In this document: positions 1-7,816 of the stretch, piece after piece | Position numbering within the stretch: the first letter of the stretch is position 1 | How the letters are laid out: every line of letters starts with the position of its first letter | Assembly: GCF_029893365.1 (NCBI RefSeq) | Contig: NZ_JARXUZ010000001.1 | Coordinates: 682,001 to 746,000 of the forward strand | Source: Cryobacterium sp. CG_9.6 | GTDB lineage: Bacteria; Actinomycetota; Actinomycetes; Actinomycetales; Microbacteriaceae | Direction: 5' to 3' | Length of the DNA stretch: 64,000 nucleotides | The notes under the pieces: model-generated | Seen by the model: only the letters and a program-made list of their open reading frames with translations | Databases searched by the model: none | What the model was told of the DNA's origin: nothing | Program-made: the position numbers and the translations under genes

Positions 1-776
1 CAATTCGCTGCACGGAGGACGAAGTTGACTATTTCTTCGACCTCGTTGCGCACGTATTCCCAACCGTACCGGTCGACCGGTCCAACATCGTCTTCCGCTT
101 CGCCGGTGTTCGTCCGCTGCCCCGCCACGACGACGAGCAGCCCGGCTTTGTCTCCCGCGATTACCGCATCGAATCGCGCCCCCTGGAGCGCGTGTCGGCC
201 AGCGGTCGCCCGGGCACGCTGCTGAGCCTTGTCGGTGGCAAGTGGACCACGTTCCGCGCCCTCGCTGAGAACCTCAGCGACCAGGTCCTCGAGCTCATCG
301 GCATGTCACGAACCGTCTACACCGAGGGCCTCGCCATCGGTGGCGGGCGCGGCTTCCCGGCAACGGATGCCGCGCATCGCGTGTGGGTCGCCGCCCACGG
401 CGACGAGGTGGGCGCGCCCCGTGCCGCCCAGCTTCTGGCCCGCTATGGCACGCGTGCGACCGACGTGATCGAGTTCCTGTCTCTCGAAGCGGATGCCCCG
501 CTCGTGAACAATGCGGACTACTCGCGTCGTGAGATTGAATACCTCGCATCCACCGAATCCGTGGTGCGTCTGATCGATGTTCTACTCCGCCGCACGAGCA
601 TGGCCTTCGTCGGTTCCGCCACGTCCGTTTTGCTGGCAGAACTGGCCATCGTGGTGGGCAACGTCCTCGGTTGGTCGGCGGAACGTCGTACCAGCGAGGT
701 GCAGCTGGCGGAGTTCATTCTCACCGACCTGCACGGCGTGGACTTCACCACCAGCACAGTACTCAGCAACGCATAG
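1..776 (+). CDS. glpD: Glycerol-3-phosphate dehydrogenase, C-terminal part (cut by window start)
   Basis: The reading frame is open from base 3 and gives about 257 residues before a TAG stop. It oxidises glycerol 3-phosphate to dihydroxyacetone phosphate with FAD and feeds electrons to the respiratory chain at the inner face of the membrane. The visible part contains the GlpD C-terminal signature LVGGKWTTFR at about residue 79, followed by the helical C-terminal cap domain; the FAD-binding N-terminus lies outside the window. It is followed by glpF and glpK in the same direction, so the three form a glycerol utilisation block, although a perfect hairpin separates glpD from glpF. Identity rests on the KWTTFR motif and on context. 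Confidence 0.9.
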   Translation, partial: IRCTEDEVDYFFDLVAHVFPTVPVDRSNIVFRFAGVRPLPRHDDEQPGFVSRDYRIESRPLERVSASGRPGTLLSLVGGKWTTFRALAENLSDQVLELIGMSRTVYTEGLAIGGGRGFPATDAAHRVWVAAHGDEVGAPRAAQLLARYGTRATDVIEFLSLEADAPLVNNADYSRREIEYLASTESVVRLIDVLLRRTSMAFVGSATSVLLAELAIVVGNVLGWSAERRTSEVQLAEFILTDLHGVDFTTSTVLSNA

Positions 777-778
777 AA

Positions 779-813
779 CGGATGCCGCGGGCTCACTGAG
801 CCCGCGGCATCCG
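779..813 (+). terminator. Strong hairpin after glpD
   Basis: A perfect 16-bp stem (779-794 with 798-813) with a 3-nt loop begins three bases after the glpD stop. No U-tract follows, so it is an I-shaped terminator of the kind common in actinobacteria, or an mRNA-stabilising 3' end. It would separate glpD expression from glpF-glpK. Confidence 0.8.
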
Positions 814-869
814 CCCCGAACGTGGGCCAAACTGCACGAATGTGCACGAAGATACCCGCCCATGAACTG

Positions 870-934
870 CCGTACACCGGTACGGTTTGAGCAGCACAGC
901 GTTTCAAGATATTGAAAATTCATCGCTGAATTTT
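870..934. promoter_or_regulatory. Cluster of three perfect inverted repeats before glpF
   Basis: Three separate palindromes lie in the glpF leader: CCGTAC-ACCG-GTACGG (870-885), TTTCAA-GATA-TTGAAA (902-917) and AAAATTCA-TCGC-TGAATTTT (915-934). All three have 4-nt spacers and the last two overlap by three bases. The stretch is AT-rich compared with its surroundings and ends just before the glpF ribosome site at 945-951. They are likely operators for a glycerol regulator or cAMP-type activator; the protein is not in the window. Confidence 0.6.
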
Positions 935-956
935 TTCTCCCCTCAGAAAGGTCAAT

Positions 957-1715
957 GTGGACAATCTCGGAGTTGTATTTTTATCGGAGGTAGTGGGAAC
1001 TGCCATCCTCGTCCTACTCGGTACAGGAGTAGTCGCCAACGTCGCTCTTGCTAAGAACAAGGGCTTTGGCGGCGGATTCCTCATGGTGACCTTCGGCTGG
1101 GGCTTCGCAGTCTTCGCCGGCGTCATCGCCGCGTATAACTCGGGCGCTCACCTGAACCCGGCAGTGACCCTCGGGCTTGTCTCCGCAGGGGTAACCGAGT
1201 TCGGCTCGGGCGTACCGGTCAACACCGTTTCGGTGCTCACCTATATCGGTGCGCAGATGGTCGGTGCCTTCCTCGGTGCCGTTGTCTGCTGGTTGGCCTA
1301 CAAGCAGCACTTTGATCAGGAGCCGGAAGCGGCCAACAAGCTCGGTGTCTTCTCGACTGGGCCGGCCATCCGCTCGTACGGCTGGAACCTGGTCACCGAG
1401 ATCATCGGCACCTTCGTTCTGGTGTTCATCGTGATCGCCTTCGGCCGTAACGGGGAAGCGGGCGGCCTCGCGGCCCTCGGTGCCCTCCCGGTTGCCATCC
1501 TTGTTATCGTGATCGGTACCTCACTCGGTGGGCCCACCGGCTACGCCATCAACCCGGCACGTGACCTCGGTCCGCGCATCGCGCACTTCCTCCTGCCCAT
1601 CAAGGGCAAGGGGTCGTCCGACTGGGCATATTCCTGGGTCCCTGTTGTCGGGCCCATCATCGGTGGTGTGCTCGCCGGACTCGCATCCGCGAGCCTGCTT
1701 CCGGTCCTGATGTAG
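957..1715 (+). CDS. glpF: Glycerol facilitator (aquaglyceroporin)
   Basis: A 252-residue integral membrane channel of the MIP family that lets glycerol diffuse into the cell. The two half-helix NPA motifs are visible as HLNPAV (N at 67) and INPARD (N at 199), and the Asp after the second NPA-Arg is the residue typical of glycerol-permeable members rather than water-only channels. Six hydrophobic segments fit the family. The GTG start is preceded by AGAAAGG six bases upstream; an ATG two bases earlier is out of frame. glpK follows after 51 bases, so phosphorylation traps the imported glycerol. Regulation is probably through the palindromes upstream. Confidence 0.93.
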   Translation: MDNLGVVFLSEVVGTAILVLLGTGVVANVALAKNKGFGGGFLMVTFGWGFAVFAGVIAAYNSGAHLNPAVTLGLVSAGVTEFGSGVPVNTVSVLTYIGAQMVGAFLGAVVCWLAYKQHFDQEPEAANKLGVFSTGPAIRSYGWNLVTEIIGTFVLVFIVIAFGRNGEAGGLAALGALPVAILVIVIGTSLGGPTGYAINPARDLGPRIAHFLLPIKGKGSSDWAYSWVPVVGPIIGGVLAGLASASLLPVLM

Positions 1716-1766
1716 TCACACCTTCACCCTTCTCGTTTCAGCACGCTCTCAACAAAGGAGTTAAGA

Positions 1767-3281
1767 ATGACCAAGTACGTACTCGCTATTGACCAGGGCA
1801 CCACAAGCTCACGAGCTATTATCTTCGACAAGTCCGGTTCGATCATCTCGACCGGTCAGCTTGAGCACGAGCAGATCTTCCCGAAAGCCGGCTGGGTCGA
1901 GCACGACCCCAAGGAGATCTGGGATAACACTCGTGAAGCCATCGGCCAGGCACTGTCCAAGGCCAACATCACCCGTCACGACATCGAAGCCGTGGGCATC
2001 ACCAACCAGCGTGAAACCGCCGTGGTGTGGGACAAGAACACGGGTGTGCCCGTGTATAACGCCATCGTCTGGCAGGACACCCGCACCCAGCCCATCGTTG
2101 ACCGCCTCGCAGCCGATGGTGGCGTCGAACGGTTCAAGCCGAAGGTCGGCCTGCCGCTGGCCACCTACTTCTCCGGTACCAAGATCGTCTGGATTCTCGA
2201 GAACGTTGAGGGTGCACGGGCGAAAGCGGATGCCGGCGACCTCCTCTTCGGCACCACGGACTCGTGGGTCCTCTGGAACCTCACCGGCGGCACGGAGGGC
2301 GGCGTGCACGCCACCGACGTCACCAACGCGAGCCGCACCATGTTCATGGACCTTGAGACCCTCCAGTGGGACGACGAGATCCTGGCCGCGTTCGATGTGC
2401 CCAAGTCGATGCTTCCCGAGATCAAGTCCTCCTCGGAGGTCTACGGCATTGCCAGCGACAACAGCCTGCTGCGGGAGGTGCCGATCGCCGGAATCCTGGG
2501 CGACCAGCAAGCCGCCACATTCGGGCAGGCAGCGTTTGACCAGGGTGAGGCCAAGAACACCTACGGCACCGGTAACTTCCTGATTTTCAACACCGGTACC
2601 GAAATCGTGCACTCCAAGAACGGCCTGCTCACCACCGTGGGCTACAAGCTCGGCGATGCGCCGGTGCACTACGCCCTCGAGGGTTCGATCGCTGTGACCG
2701 GTTCATTGGTGCAGTGGATGCGTGACAACCTCGGCATGATCAAGAATGCCGCCGAGATCGAAGACCTGGCCAAGACCGTCGATGACAACGGTGGAGCCTA
2801 CTTCGTGCCGGCCTTCTCGGGACTCTTTGCGCCGTACTGGCGCTCGGATGCTCGTGGTGCCCTCGTGGGTCTCACCCGCTATGTGAACAAGGGCCACATC
2901 GCCCGTGCCGCGCTGGAAGCAATCGCCTACCAGACCCGTGAGGTTCTCGACGCGGTGAACGCTGACTCCGGGGTGCCGCTGACCGAGCTCAAGGTCGACG
3001 GCGGAGCCACGGCCAACGACCTGCTCATGCAGTTCCAGGCCGACATCATCGGCGTCCCGGTGGTTCGGCCTGTGGTCGCCGAGACCACCGCTCTCGGTGC
3101 CGCCTACGCGGCTGGCCTCGCGGTGGGCTTCTGGAGTGGTCTGGACGACCTTCGTGCCAACTGGCAGGAAGATTCCCGCTGGGAGCCGTCGATGGACAAG
3201 GACGAGGCTGAGCGCCTGCTCCGCAACTGGAAGAAGGCCGTCACGAAGACCCTCGACTGGGTTGACGAAGACGTGCGCTAA
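1767..3281 (+). CDS. glpK: Glycerol kinase
   Basis: A 504-residue FGGY-family kinase that phosphorylates glycerol at the expense of ATP in the cytoplasm. The N-terminal phosphate-binding loop DQGTTSSR starts at residue 9, and the C-terminal ATPase half carries the [10 protein letters not shown] segment typical of FGGY kinases. Length matches the bacterial enzyme (about 500). The ATG start has AAAGGAG seven bases upstream. It follows glpF closely and is followed by a terminator hairpin, so the operon ends here. With glpD and glpF it completes conversion of external glycerol to dihydroxyacetone phosphate. Confidence 0.96.
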   Translation: MTKYVLAIDQGTTSSRAIIFDKSGSIISTGQLEHEQIFPKAGWVEHDPKEIWDNTREAIGQALSKANITRHDIEAVGITNQRETAVVWDKNTGVPVYNAIVWQDTRTQPIVDRLAADGGVERFKPKVGLPLATYFSGTKIVWILENVEGARAKADAGDLLFGTTDSWVLWNLTGGTEGGVHATDVTNASRTMFMDLETLQWDDEILAAFDVPKSMLPEIKSSSEVYGIASDNSLLREVPIAGILGDQQAATFGQAAFDQGEAKNTYGTGNFLIFNTGTEIVHSKNGLLTTVGYKLGDAPVHYALEGSIAVTGSLVQWMRDNLGMIKNAAEIEDLAKTVDDNGGAYFVPAFSGLFAPYWRSDARGALVGLTRYVNKGHIARAALEAIAYQTREVLDAVNADSGVPLTELKVDGGATANDLLMQFQADIIGVPVVRPVVAETTALGAAYAAGLAVGFWSGLDDLRANWQEDSRWEPSMDKDEAERLLRNWKKAVTKTLDWVDEDVR

Positions 3282-3309
3282 CTGGCATCTGTTTCACCCC
3301 GCCTCACCC

Positions 3310-3344
3310 AAAGCCCGGCGGCCGCTCAGCGGTCGCCGGGCTTT
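3310..3344 (+). terminator. Terminator of the glpF-glpK operon
   Basis: A 15-bp stem with a single G-U-type mismatch and a short loop: AAAGCCCGGCGGCCG (3310-3324) pairs with CGGTCGCCGGGCTTT (3330-3344). The closing T residues give a weak U-tract. It lies 29 bases after the glpK stop. Confidence 0.85.
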
Positions 3345-3376
3345 GCGCGTTCCGGCGCACATTCTCCATCTTCCCC

Positions 3377-3472
3377 GTTGCTACTTCCGGAGATCCGCGG
3401 CTAATCCTGCCTGTGCCCCCGGACCAGTCCTGCTGCGGTCTCGCGGGCGCGGGGATCTCCTGAAGTAGCAAC
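3377..3472. repeat. Island 1 palindromic repeat, copy A
   Basis: A 96-bp element with terminal inverted repeats: GTTGCTACTTCCGGAGATCC at the left end matches the reverse complement of the right end at 19 of 20 positions. The centre is GC-rich and not conserved with copies B or E. The 25 bases that include its right end and 12 bases beyond (3460-3484) recur exactly at copy B (3749-3773). No coding potential is evident. It lies between the glpK terminator and the nuclease gene. Confidence 0.8.
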
Positions 3473-3484
3473 CGGAGCGTCTGG

Positions 3485-3665
3485 ACACTGTGGCGGATGG
3501 CTGAGTTCAGGGTCTGGGCTCTGCGGCCTGATCACTGGGCCTTCGTGGCTGGGTCCTAGGTTTCCGTACGGTGGGGCCGGGGCCTGGGGGTTTCGGAAGC
3601 GGGTATCGAGCCGGGTGGCAACCGGTGGCATCCGCTCGACCGGCTGGGCGTCGGGTGCTGCTCGT
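3485..3665. other. Non-coding spacer between repeats A and B
   Basis: A G-rich stretch with no convincing open frame or structured element. A long open frame crosses it on the plus strand, but it also crosses repeat B and matches no family before position 3889. Confidence 0.5.
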
Positions 3666-3761
3666 GTCCCTACTTCAGGAGATCCACTGTTCCGGGGGCT
3701 TTTTCACCCGGATCAGTGCGGGGGTCACGACCGAGGAGTATCGATTTCCTGAAGTAGCAAC
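3666..3761. repeat. Island 1 palindromic repeat, copy B
   Basis: A second 96-bp copy with ends GTCCCTACTTCAGGAGATCC and the inverse CCTGAAGTAGCAAC. The left tip has drifted at two positions. It ends 127 bases before the nuclease gene start. Same length as copy A, with a different interior. Confidence 0.75.
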
Positions 3762-3888
3762 CGGAGCGTCTGGTACCCGACTGCGGAGGGCATGGCAGAG
3801 TCCCTCCACGGGAGCGGATGCCTGGGAGGTGTCCACAGTTACGGCCTCCTGCGACACACATCGAGGTGCGGCCGGCCACAGTATTCGC

Positions 3889-4779
3889 ATGACGTGGACC
3901 GAGTACTTCGCCGGCGCAAATCGCACAATTATCGAAACGGCAGAACTGCGGGCCGCGGGAGCAACCTGCCGACTACTCAGAACTGCAGTCACCGAGGGGT
4001 CGCTGATACGGGTGCGCCGCGGGTACTACGCGCTTCCCGCAACCAGCCCGCGCGTCATCGAGGCCGTGCGCGTAGGTGGTCGGCTTGGGTGCATTTCAGC
4101 GATAGCGGATGCCGGCGGCTTTGCCTTCGAGGGCCAGTACACCCACATTCACGTCGGCCCCGGGGCATCTCGGCTGCGGGCACCCCAGAACCGTCTTCAG
4201 CGCCTCACAGAGGAGACTCGCAACGGAGTTGAACTCCACTGGGACGAACTGCGACACCCGTCGGACGGCAACGAATTCAGCATCGGGCTGCCGGACGCGC
4301 TCATTCAGATCTTTCGCTGTCAGCAGCCGAGACTTGCTTTGGCCACCGTCGACAATGTCCTGCACCTGCGGTTGCTCCCTTGGGATGCTGTGGCGGGCAT
4401 ATTCGCCGCATTGCCGGCGGACCTGCAGTATCTTCAATCCCGCATTGACGCACGCACCGAGTCGGGTCAGGAAACTGTGCTGCGGTGGATCGTTCTGGAG
4501 GCGGGCATCGAGTGCGAGATTCAGGTCACCATCGAACCTGTGGGACGCGTCGACCTGCTGATTGCCGGCTTCCTCGTCGTCGAGGCAGATAGTCGCTCGT
4601 TCCACGATGGCTGGGACCGTCATTCCGCAGATCGCACTCGAGACTGTGATCTGGCCGCCCTCGGCTACGTGACCTATCGTGCGCTCTACAAGGACATTAT
4701 GTACCACCCCGAGCGGGTGATCGCGGCGATTATGGGCCTCTTGGCCACGCACGAGCACTTCCGCACCGTCATCGTGTGA
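3889..4779 (+). CDS. AbiEi-like N-terminus with PD-(D/E)XK (DUF559/Vsr-like) C-terminus, nuclease candidate
   Basis: A 296-residue protein. The first ~80 residues look like the winged-helix region of AbiEi-type regulators (a segment ending in RVRRGYYAL). The C-terminal ~100 residues fit the DUF559/Vsr-like PD-(D/E)XK fold: VDLLIAG, then VVEADSRSFH, then DRTRDCDLAALGY and a terminal YRALYKDI segment, placing the expected acidic metal ligands at D of VDLL and E/D of VEAD. The Lys of the classical motif is replaced by Ser-Arg, so nuclease activity is uncertain. The frame is open further upstream to 3571, but that part overlaps repeat B and matches nothing, so the ATG at 3889 is preferred. Two hairpin repeats lie on each side. 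Substrate and role are unknown; annotation pipelines usually call such genes type IV toxin-antitoxin AbiEi family. Confidence 0.72.
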   Translation: MTWTEYFAGANRTIIETAELRAAGATCRLLRTAVTEGSLIRVRRGYYALPATSPRVIEAVRVGGRLGCISAIADAGGFAFEGQYTHIHVGPGASRLRAPQNRLQRLTEETRNGVELHWDELRHPSDGNEFSIGLPDALIQIFRCQQPRLALATVDNVLHLRLLPWDAVAGIFAALPADLQYLQSRIDARTESGQETVLRWIVLEAGIECEIQVTIEPVGRVDLLIAGFLVVEADSRSFHDGWDRHSADRTRDCDLAALGYVTYRALYKDIMYHPERVIAAIMGLLATHEHFRTVIV

Positions 4780-4831
4780 GGCGGCACCTGGTCGGCCGGC
4801 GGCCGAGGCGGGTGGTCGGGTAAGCAAGGCT

Positions 4832-4928
4832 GTTGCTACTTCAGGAGATCCGGGCTGGGCAGGCCAAGTAGCCCACGGAGTAGTGCGGCAGTGGCGGGCG
4901 CCGCCGGTGTTTCTCCTGAATTAGCAAC
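4832..4928. repeat. Island 1 palindromic repeat, copy C
   Basis: A 97-bp element with ends GTTGCTACTTCAGGAGATCC and CTCCTGAATTAGCAAC. It is nearly identical over its whole length to copy D, 172 bases downstream, and the similarity extends about 20 bases to the left (GGTGGTCGGGT), so C and D are a recent direct duplication. It begins 52 bases after the nuclease stop codon. Confidence 0.8.
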
Positions 4929-5003
4929 CGGGCCGCCGTGCAAGGGTTCGCTGCCTGACCTGGATGGTGTGCGGCCGTGGGTGGGTGGTCGGGTGAGCCG
5001 GGT

Positions 5004-5100
5004 GTCGCTACTTCAGGAGATCCGGGCTGGGCGGGCCAGCTAGCCCGCGGAGTAGTGCGGCAGTGGCGGGCGCCGCCGGCGTTTCTCCTGAAGCAGCAAC
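5004..5100. repeat. Island 1 palindromic repeat, copy D
   Basis: A 97-bp element nearly identical to copy C, with ends GTCGCTACTTCAGGAGATCC and CTCCTGAAGCAGCAAC. It ends 31 bases from the stop codon of the converging HAD gene and could serve as a transcription barrier between the two. Confidence 0.8.
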
Positions 5101-5131
5101 GGGGGCCTGCTCCAAGAGGCCGGGCCGCAGG

Positions 5132-5866
5132 CTACGGGGCCAGCGTCGCGGCGAGGGGCGCGAGGCCCTCCAAGCGGATGACGCCCAGGCGTGCGGCGTC
5201 CGCGGCGTCACTCTCGGACACGGATGCCCCGCGCCGGTCGAGCCAGACCGCAGTGAGTCCGGCTTCCGCAGCCCCGATCGCGTCCGTGTGGATGCGGTCT
5301 CCCACATACACGGTGGCGTCCGGGCTGACTCCGAACAGTGAGCACGCGTGCTGGAAGATGCGCGGGTCCGGCTTCGCGTAACCAAGTTCCCCGGACGCAA
5401 CGACCTGTTCCACCCGGTTGCTGAGGCCAATGCCGCGCACCTTCGCGCTCTGGAACGTCAGATCCCCGTTCGTGATCAGCCCAACGCGCACACCGGGGAT
5501 GCGGGCTGCAAGCTCGTCCAAGCAGGGAAGAGAATCGGCGTGCAGCCGCCAGCTCTCGCGGTAATGCAGAAAGTAACCCTCGAACCATGCGCTCGCCTCC
5601 GAGGCAGAGAGCGTCACGCCATAGGCCGCGGCGAAGTCGCGCGCCCGTTCCCGGCGCTGCCCGTGAAAGTCGAGCGACCCGGCCAGATAGGAATGATAGT
5701 GCTGCTCCTCCAGGCTTCGCCACAGCGTCTGCGCCCCCACCGGATCCGCCGCGGTAAAGGCTCCACCCACGACGGCGAGATGCCGCACAATTCCATCCTC
5801 CACCGCCTCGAGATGAGCAAAGAGGGTGTCGTCGAGGTCGAATAAAACGAGTCGAATCGTAGTCAT
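5132..5866 (-). CDS. HAD-superfamily phosphatase
   Basis: A 244-residue cytoplasmic hydrolase with all four HAD motifs: FDLDDTLF near residue 9 (nucleophile Asp), LITNG near 129, the Lys of YAKPDPRIF near 162 and VGDRIHTD near 186. The helical cap between motifs I and II has the size seen in YjjG/pyrimidine 5'-nucleotidase-like members, so a nucleotide or sugar phosphate is the likely substrate; the exact one cannot be read from sequence. The ATG is preceded by GAGGA five bases upstream. trpS lies in the same direction, downstream-first order being HAD after trpS with a 49-base gap, so co-transcription is possible. Confidence 0.85.
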   Translation of the reverse strand: MTTIRLVLFDLDDTLFAHLEAVEDGIVRHLAVVGGAFTAADPVGAQTLWRSLEEQHYHSYLAGSLDFHGQRRERARDFAAAYGVTLSASEASAWFEGYFLHYRESWRLHADSLPCLDELAARIPGVRVGLITNGDLTFQSAKVRGIGLSNRVEQVVASGELGYAKPDPRIFQHACSLFGVSPDATVYVGDRIHTDAIGAAEAGLTAVWLDRRGASVSESDAADAARLGVIRLEGLAPLAATLAP

Positions 5867-5915
5867 ACGTCCTCATAAACAGAAACATAAAGAGCGGATG
5901 CCGACGCGAGCATAA

Positions 5916-6920
5916 TCATCGGGGCTGCAAAAAGCCGACACGGTCATAGACGGTGGCCAGCGTCTCGTTGGCAACCTCGGCGGCATGCGCCGCGTTCACG
6001 GCGAGCAGCCGGTCGAGCTCAGCCGGGTCGTCAAGCAGCTCCTGCACGCGCGCCCGAATCGGATCGAACGTGGACGTGACCACCTCGGCGAGTCCCTTCT
6101 TGAGATCGCCGTACCCGCGCCCGGCGTATTCGTCTTCGAGGGACTGAACAGACCGCTCGGCGAGCACCGAGTAAATCGTGAGGAGATTGGCCACACCGGG
6201 CTTGTTCTCGCGGTCGAAAACCACGCCGCCGTCAGTGTCGGTGACCGCGCGCATGATCTTTTTGCGGGTCACTGCGGAATCCTCCAACAACCAGATCACG
6301 CCAGCGTGAGACTCCGCCGACTTCGACATCTTCGACAGCGGGTTTTGCAGGTCATAGATCTTGGCCGTCTCCTTCTGGATGGCGACCTCCGGAATGGTAA
6401 AGGTGTCCCCGAACCGGGCGTTGAAGCGCGCGGCGAGGTCCCGCGTCAACTCCACATGCTGGCGCTGGTCCTCACCCACGGGAACCAGGGACGTCTGGTA
6501 GAGCAGAATGTCGGCGGCCATCAGCGTGGGGTAGGCAAACAGACCCACCGTGGTGGCATCGGCACCGTGCCGGGCTGACTTGTCCTTGAACTGCGTCATG
6601 CGACTGGCCTCGCCATAACCGGTGATGGTATTCAGCACCCAGGCCAGTTGGGCGTGCGCGGCCACATGCGACTGCACGTACAGCGTCGAGGCGGCGGGAT
6701 CGATGCCCGCAGCGATGTATTGGGCCGCCGTTCGACGCGTGTTTTCACGCAGGGCCGTCGGGTCCTGAGCCACCGTGATGGCGTGCAGATCCACGATGGA
6801 GAAAAAGGCATCGTGGGTTTGCTGCAGCGACTTCCACGGCAGGAGGGCGCCGATGTAGTTGCCGATCTGCAGTGATTCGGCCGAGGGCTGCATGCCCGAG
6901 TACAGGCGAGTTTTGGTCAT
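5916..6920 (-). CDS. trpS: Tryptophanyl-tRNA synthetase
   Basis: A 334-residue class I aminoacyl-tRNA synthetase that charges tRNA-Trp with tryptophan. The HIGH-equivalent is QIGNYIG at residues 18-24 inside the family start [14 protein letters not shown], and the KMSKS loop is intact (SKMSKSAES, near residue 198). The bacterial TrpRS segments EDQRQH and the long GYGDLKK region near the C-terminus are present. Length is normal. The leader is only 44 bases from the xth stop, and no T-box or leader peptide was seen, so special regulation is not indicated. Confidence 0.96.
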   Translation of the reverse strand: MTKTRLYSGMQPSAESLQIGNYIGALLPWKSLQQTHDAFFSIVDLHAITVAQDPTALRENTRRTAAQYIAAGIDPAASTLYVQSHVAAHAQLAWVLNTITGYGEASRMTQFKDKSARHGADATTVGLFAYPTLMAADILLYQTSLVPVGEDQRQHVELTRDLAARFNARFGDTFTIPEVAIQKETAKIYDLQNPLSKMSKSAESHAGVIWLLEDSAVTRKKIMRAVTDTDGGVVFDRENKPGVANLLTIYSVLAERSVQSLEDEYAGRGYGDLKKGLAEVVTSTFDPIRARVQELLDDPAELDRLLAVNAAHAAEVANETLATVYDRVGFLQPR

Positions 6921-6964
6921 GGTTCAAATCTCCAGAAGCAGAATAGTCAGAGGAAAGCGGATGC

Positions 6965-7804
6965 TCAAATGAAGTAGTCGACAACCACGGCGGAGTGGTC
7001 GGACCAGCGCTGGTCGTAGGCGGCTGCCCGATCGACGGCGTAATTTGTGACGGATGCCGCCAGCGCGGGGCTCGCGAGGTGATAGTCCAGACGCCATCCG
7101 GTGTCGGTGTCGAAGGCCTGTCCGCGCTGGGACCACCACGTGTAGGGCCCCTCAACCTCACCGGCCCACTTGCGTCCCACGTCTACCCAGCCCAGTCCGG
7201 CGCCCTCGTTGTAGTCCGCGGTGCCCTCGGAACCCAGGATGCGGTCGAAGTACTCGCGCTCCTCCGGCAGAAAACCGGCGTGCTTCTTGTTTCCGCGCCA
7301 GTTTTTGATGTCGAGAGTGCGGTGGCCCACGTTCAGGTCGCCGAGAACGACGGCGAGGTCACTGTGAGCGGTGAGTTCGGGCATCCTCTTGAGCATGGCG
7401 TCGAGGAATTTGTACTTCTCCACCTGCTTCGGAGTGTCCGTTTCTCCCGAGTGCACGTAGGTGCTCACCACGGTGATGAGGCGACCGTTAACCTCATAGT
7501 CGGCCTCGAGCCAGCGGCCGGCGCTATCAAAGTCGGACGCACCCAGCTCAACTCGGTGAATTGTGGCCGCCGTGCGGCTGGCCAGGGCAACGCCGGCGCG
7601 CCCTTTGGCCGTGGCGGCATCGTGCAGAATGTTCCACTCGGGGCCGAGCAGGCCCGTGAGGTCGTCGATGGATGCCCGCACCTCCTGGATGGCCAGAATA
7701 TCCACGTCACGTGCCGCGAGCCAGTCGCCCATGCCCTTGCGGTACGCGGCACGCACTCCGTTGGTGTTGATGCTGGCAATACGGAGGGGCGTGGCAGAAG
7801 ACAT
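6965..7804 (-). CDS. xth: Exodeoxyribonuclease III (AP endonuclease)
   Basis: A 279-residue member of the exonuclease-endonuclease-phosphatase family that cuts DNA at abasic sites and degrades 3' ends during base excision repair. Family landmarks are ASINTNGVRAA at the N-terminus (metal and phosphate binding Asn), IQEVRA (metal-binding Glu), LGDLNVGHRTLDI (catalytic Asp/Asn) and a C-terminal SDHSAVVVDY (catalytic Asp-His). Spacing to trpS downstream is 44 bases. The start ATG lies six bases after a TAGAAT -10 box whose first three bases are the stop codon of the upstream YihY gene, which suggests a leaderless transcript. Confidence 0.94.
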   Translation of the reverse strand: MSSATPLRIASINTNGVRAAYRKGMGDWLAARDVDILAIQEVRASIDDLTGLLGPEWNILHDAATAKGRAGVALASRTAATIHRVELGASDFDSAGRWLEADYEVNGRLITVVSTYVHSGETDTPKQVEKYKFLDAMLKRMPELTAHSDLAVVLGDLNVGHRTLDIKNWRGNKKHAGFLPEEREYFDRILGSEGTADYNEGAGLGWVDVGRKWAGEVEGPYTWWSQRGQAFDTDTGWRLDYHLASPALAASVTNYAVDRAAAYDQRWSDHSAVVVDYFI

Positions 7805-7816
7805 AGGCCAATTCTA
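7805..7816 (-). promoter_or_regulatory. Probable leaderless promoter of xth
   Basis: TAGAAT at 7811-7816 (minus strand) followed by six bases and the ATG of xth. The TAG also serves as the stop codon of the upstream membrane protein gene. Confidence 0.55.

Noticed and set aside
3571..3888. 106 extra N-terminal codons for the island 1 nuclease gene
   Set aside because: This part of the frame crosses repeat copy B and has no family likeness; the conserved N-terminus begins at the ATG at 3889.
5004..5100. IS element or transposon end
   Set aside because: The terminal repeats look like a miniature element, but no target duplication could be identified and no DDE, Y1 or serine transposase is in the window; kept as palindromic repeat.
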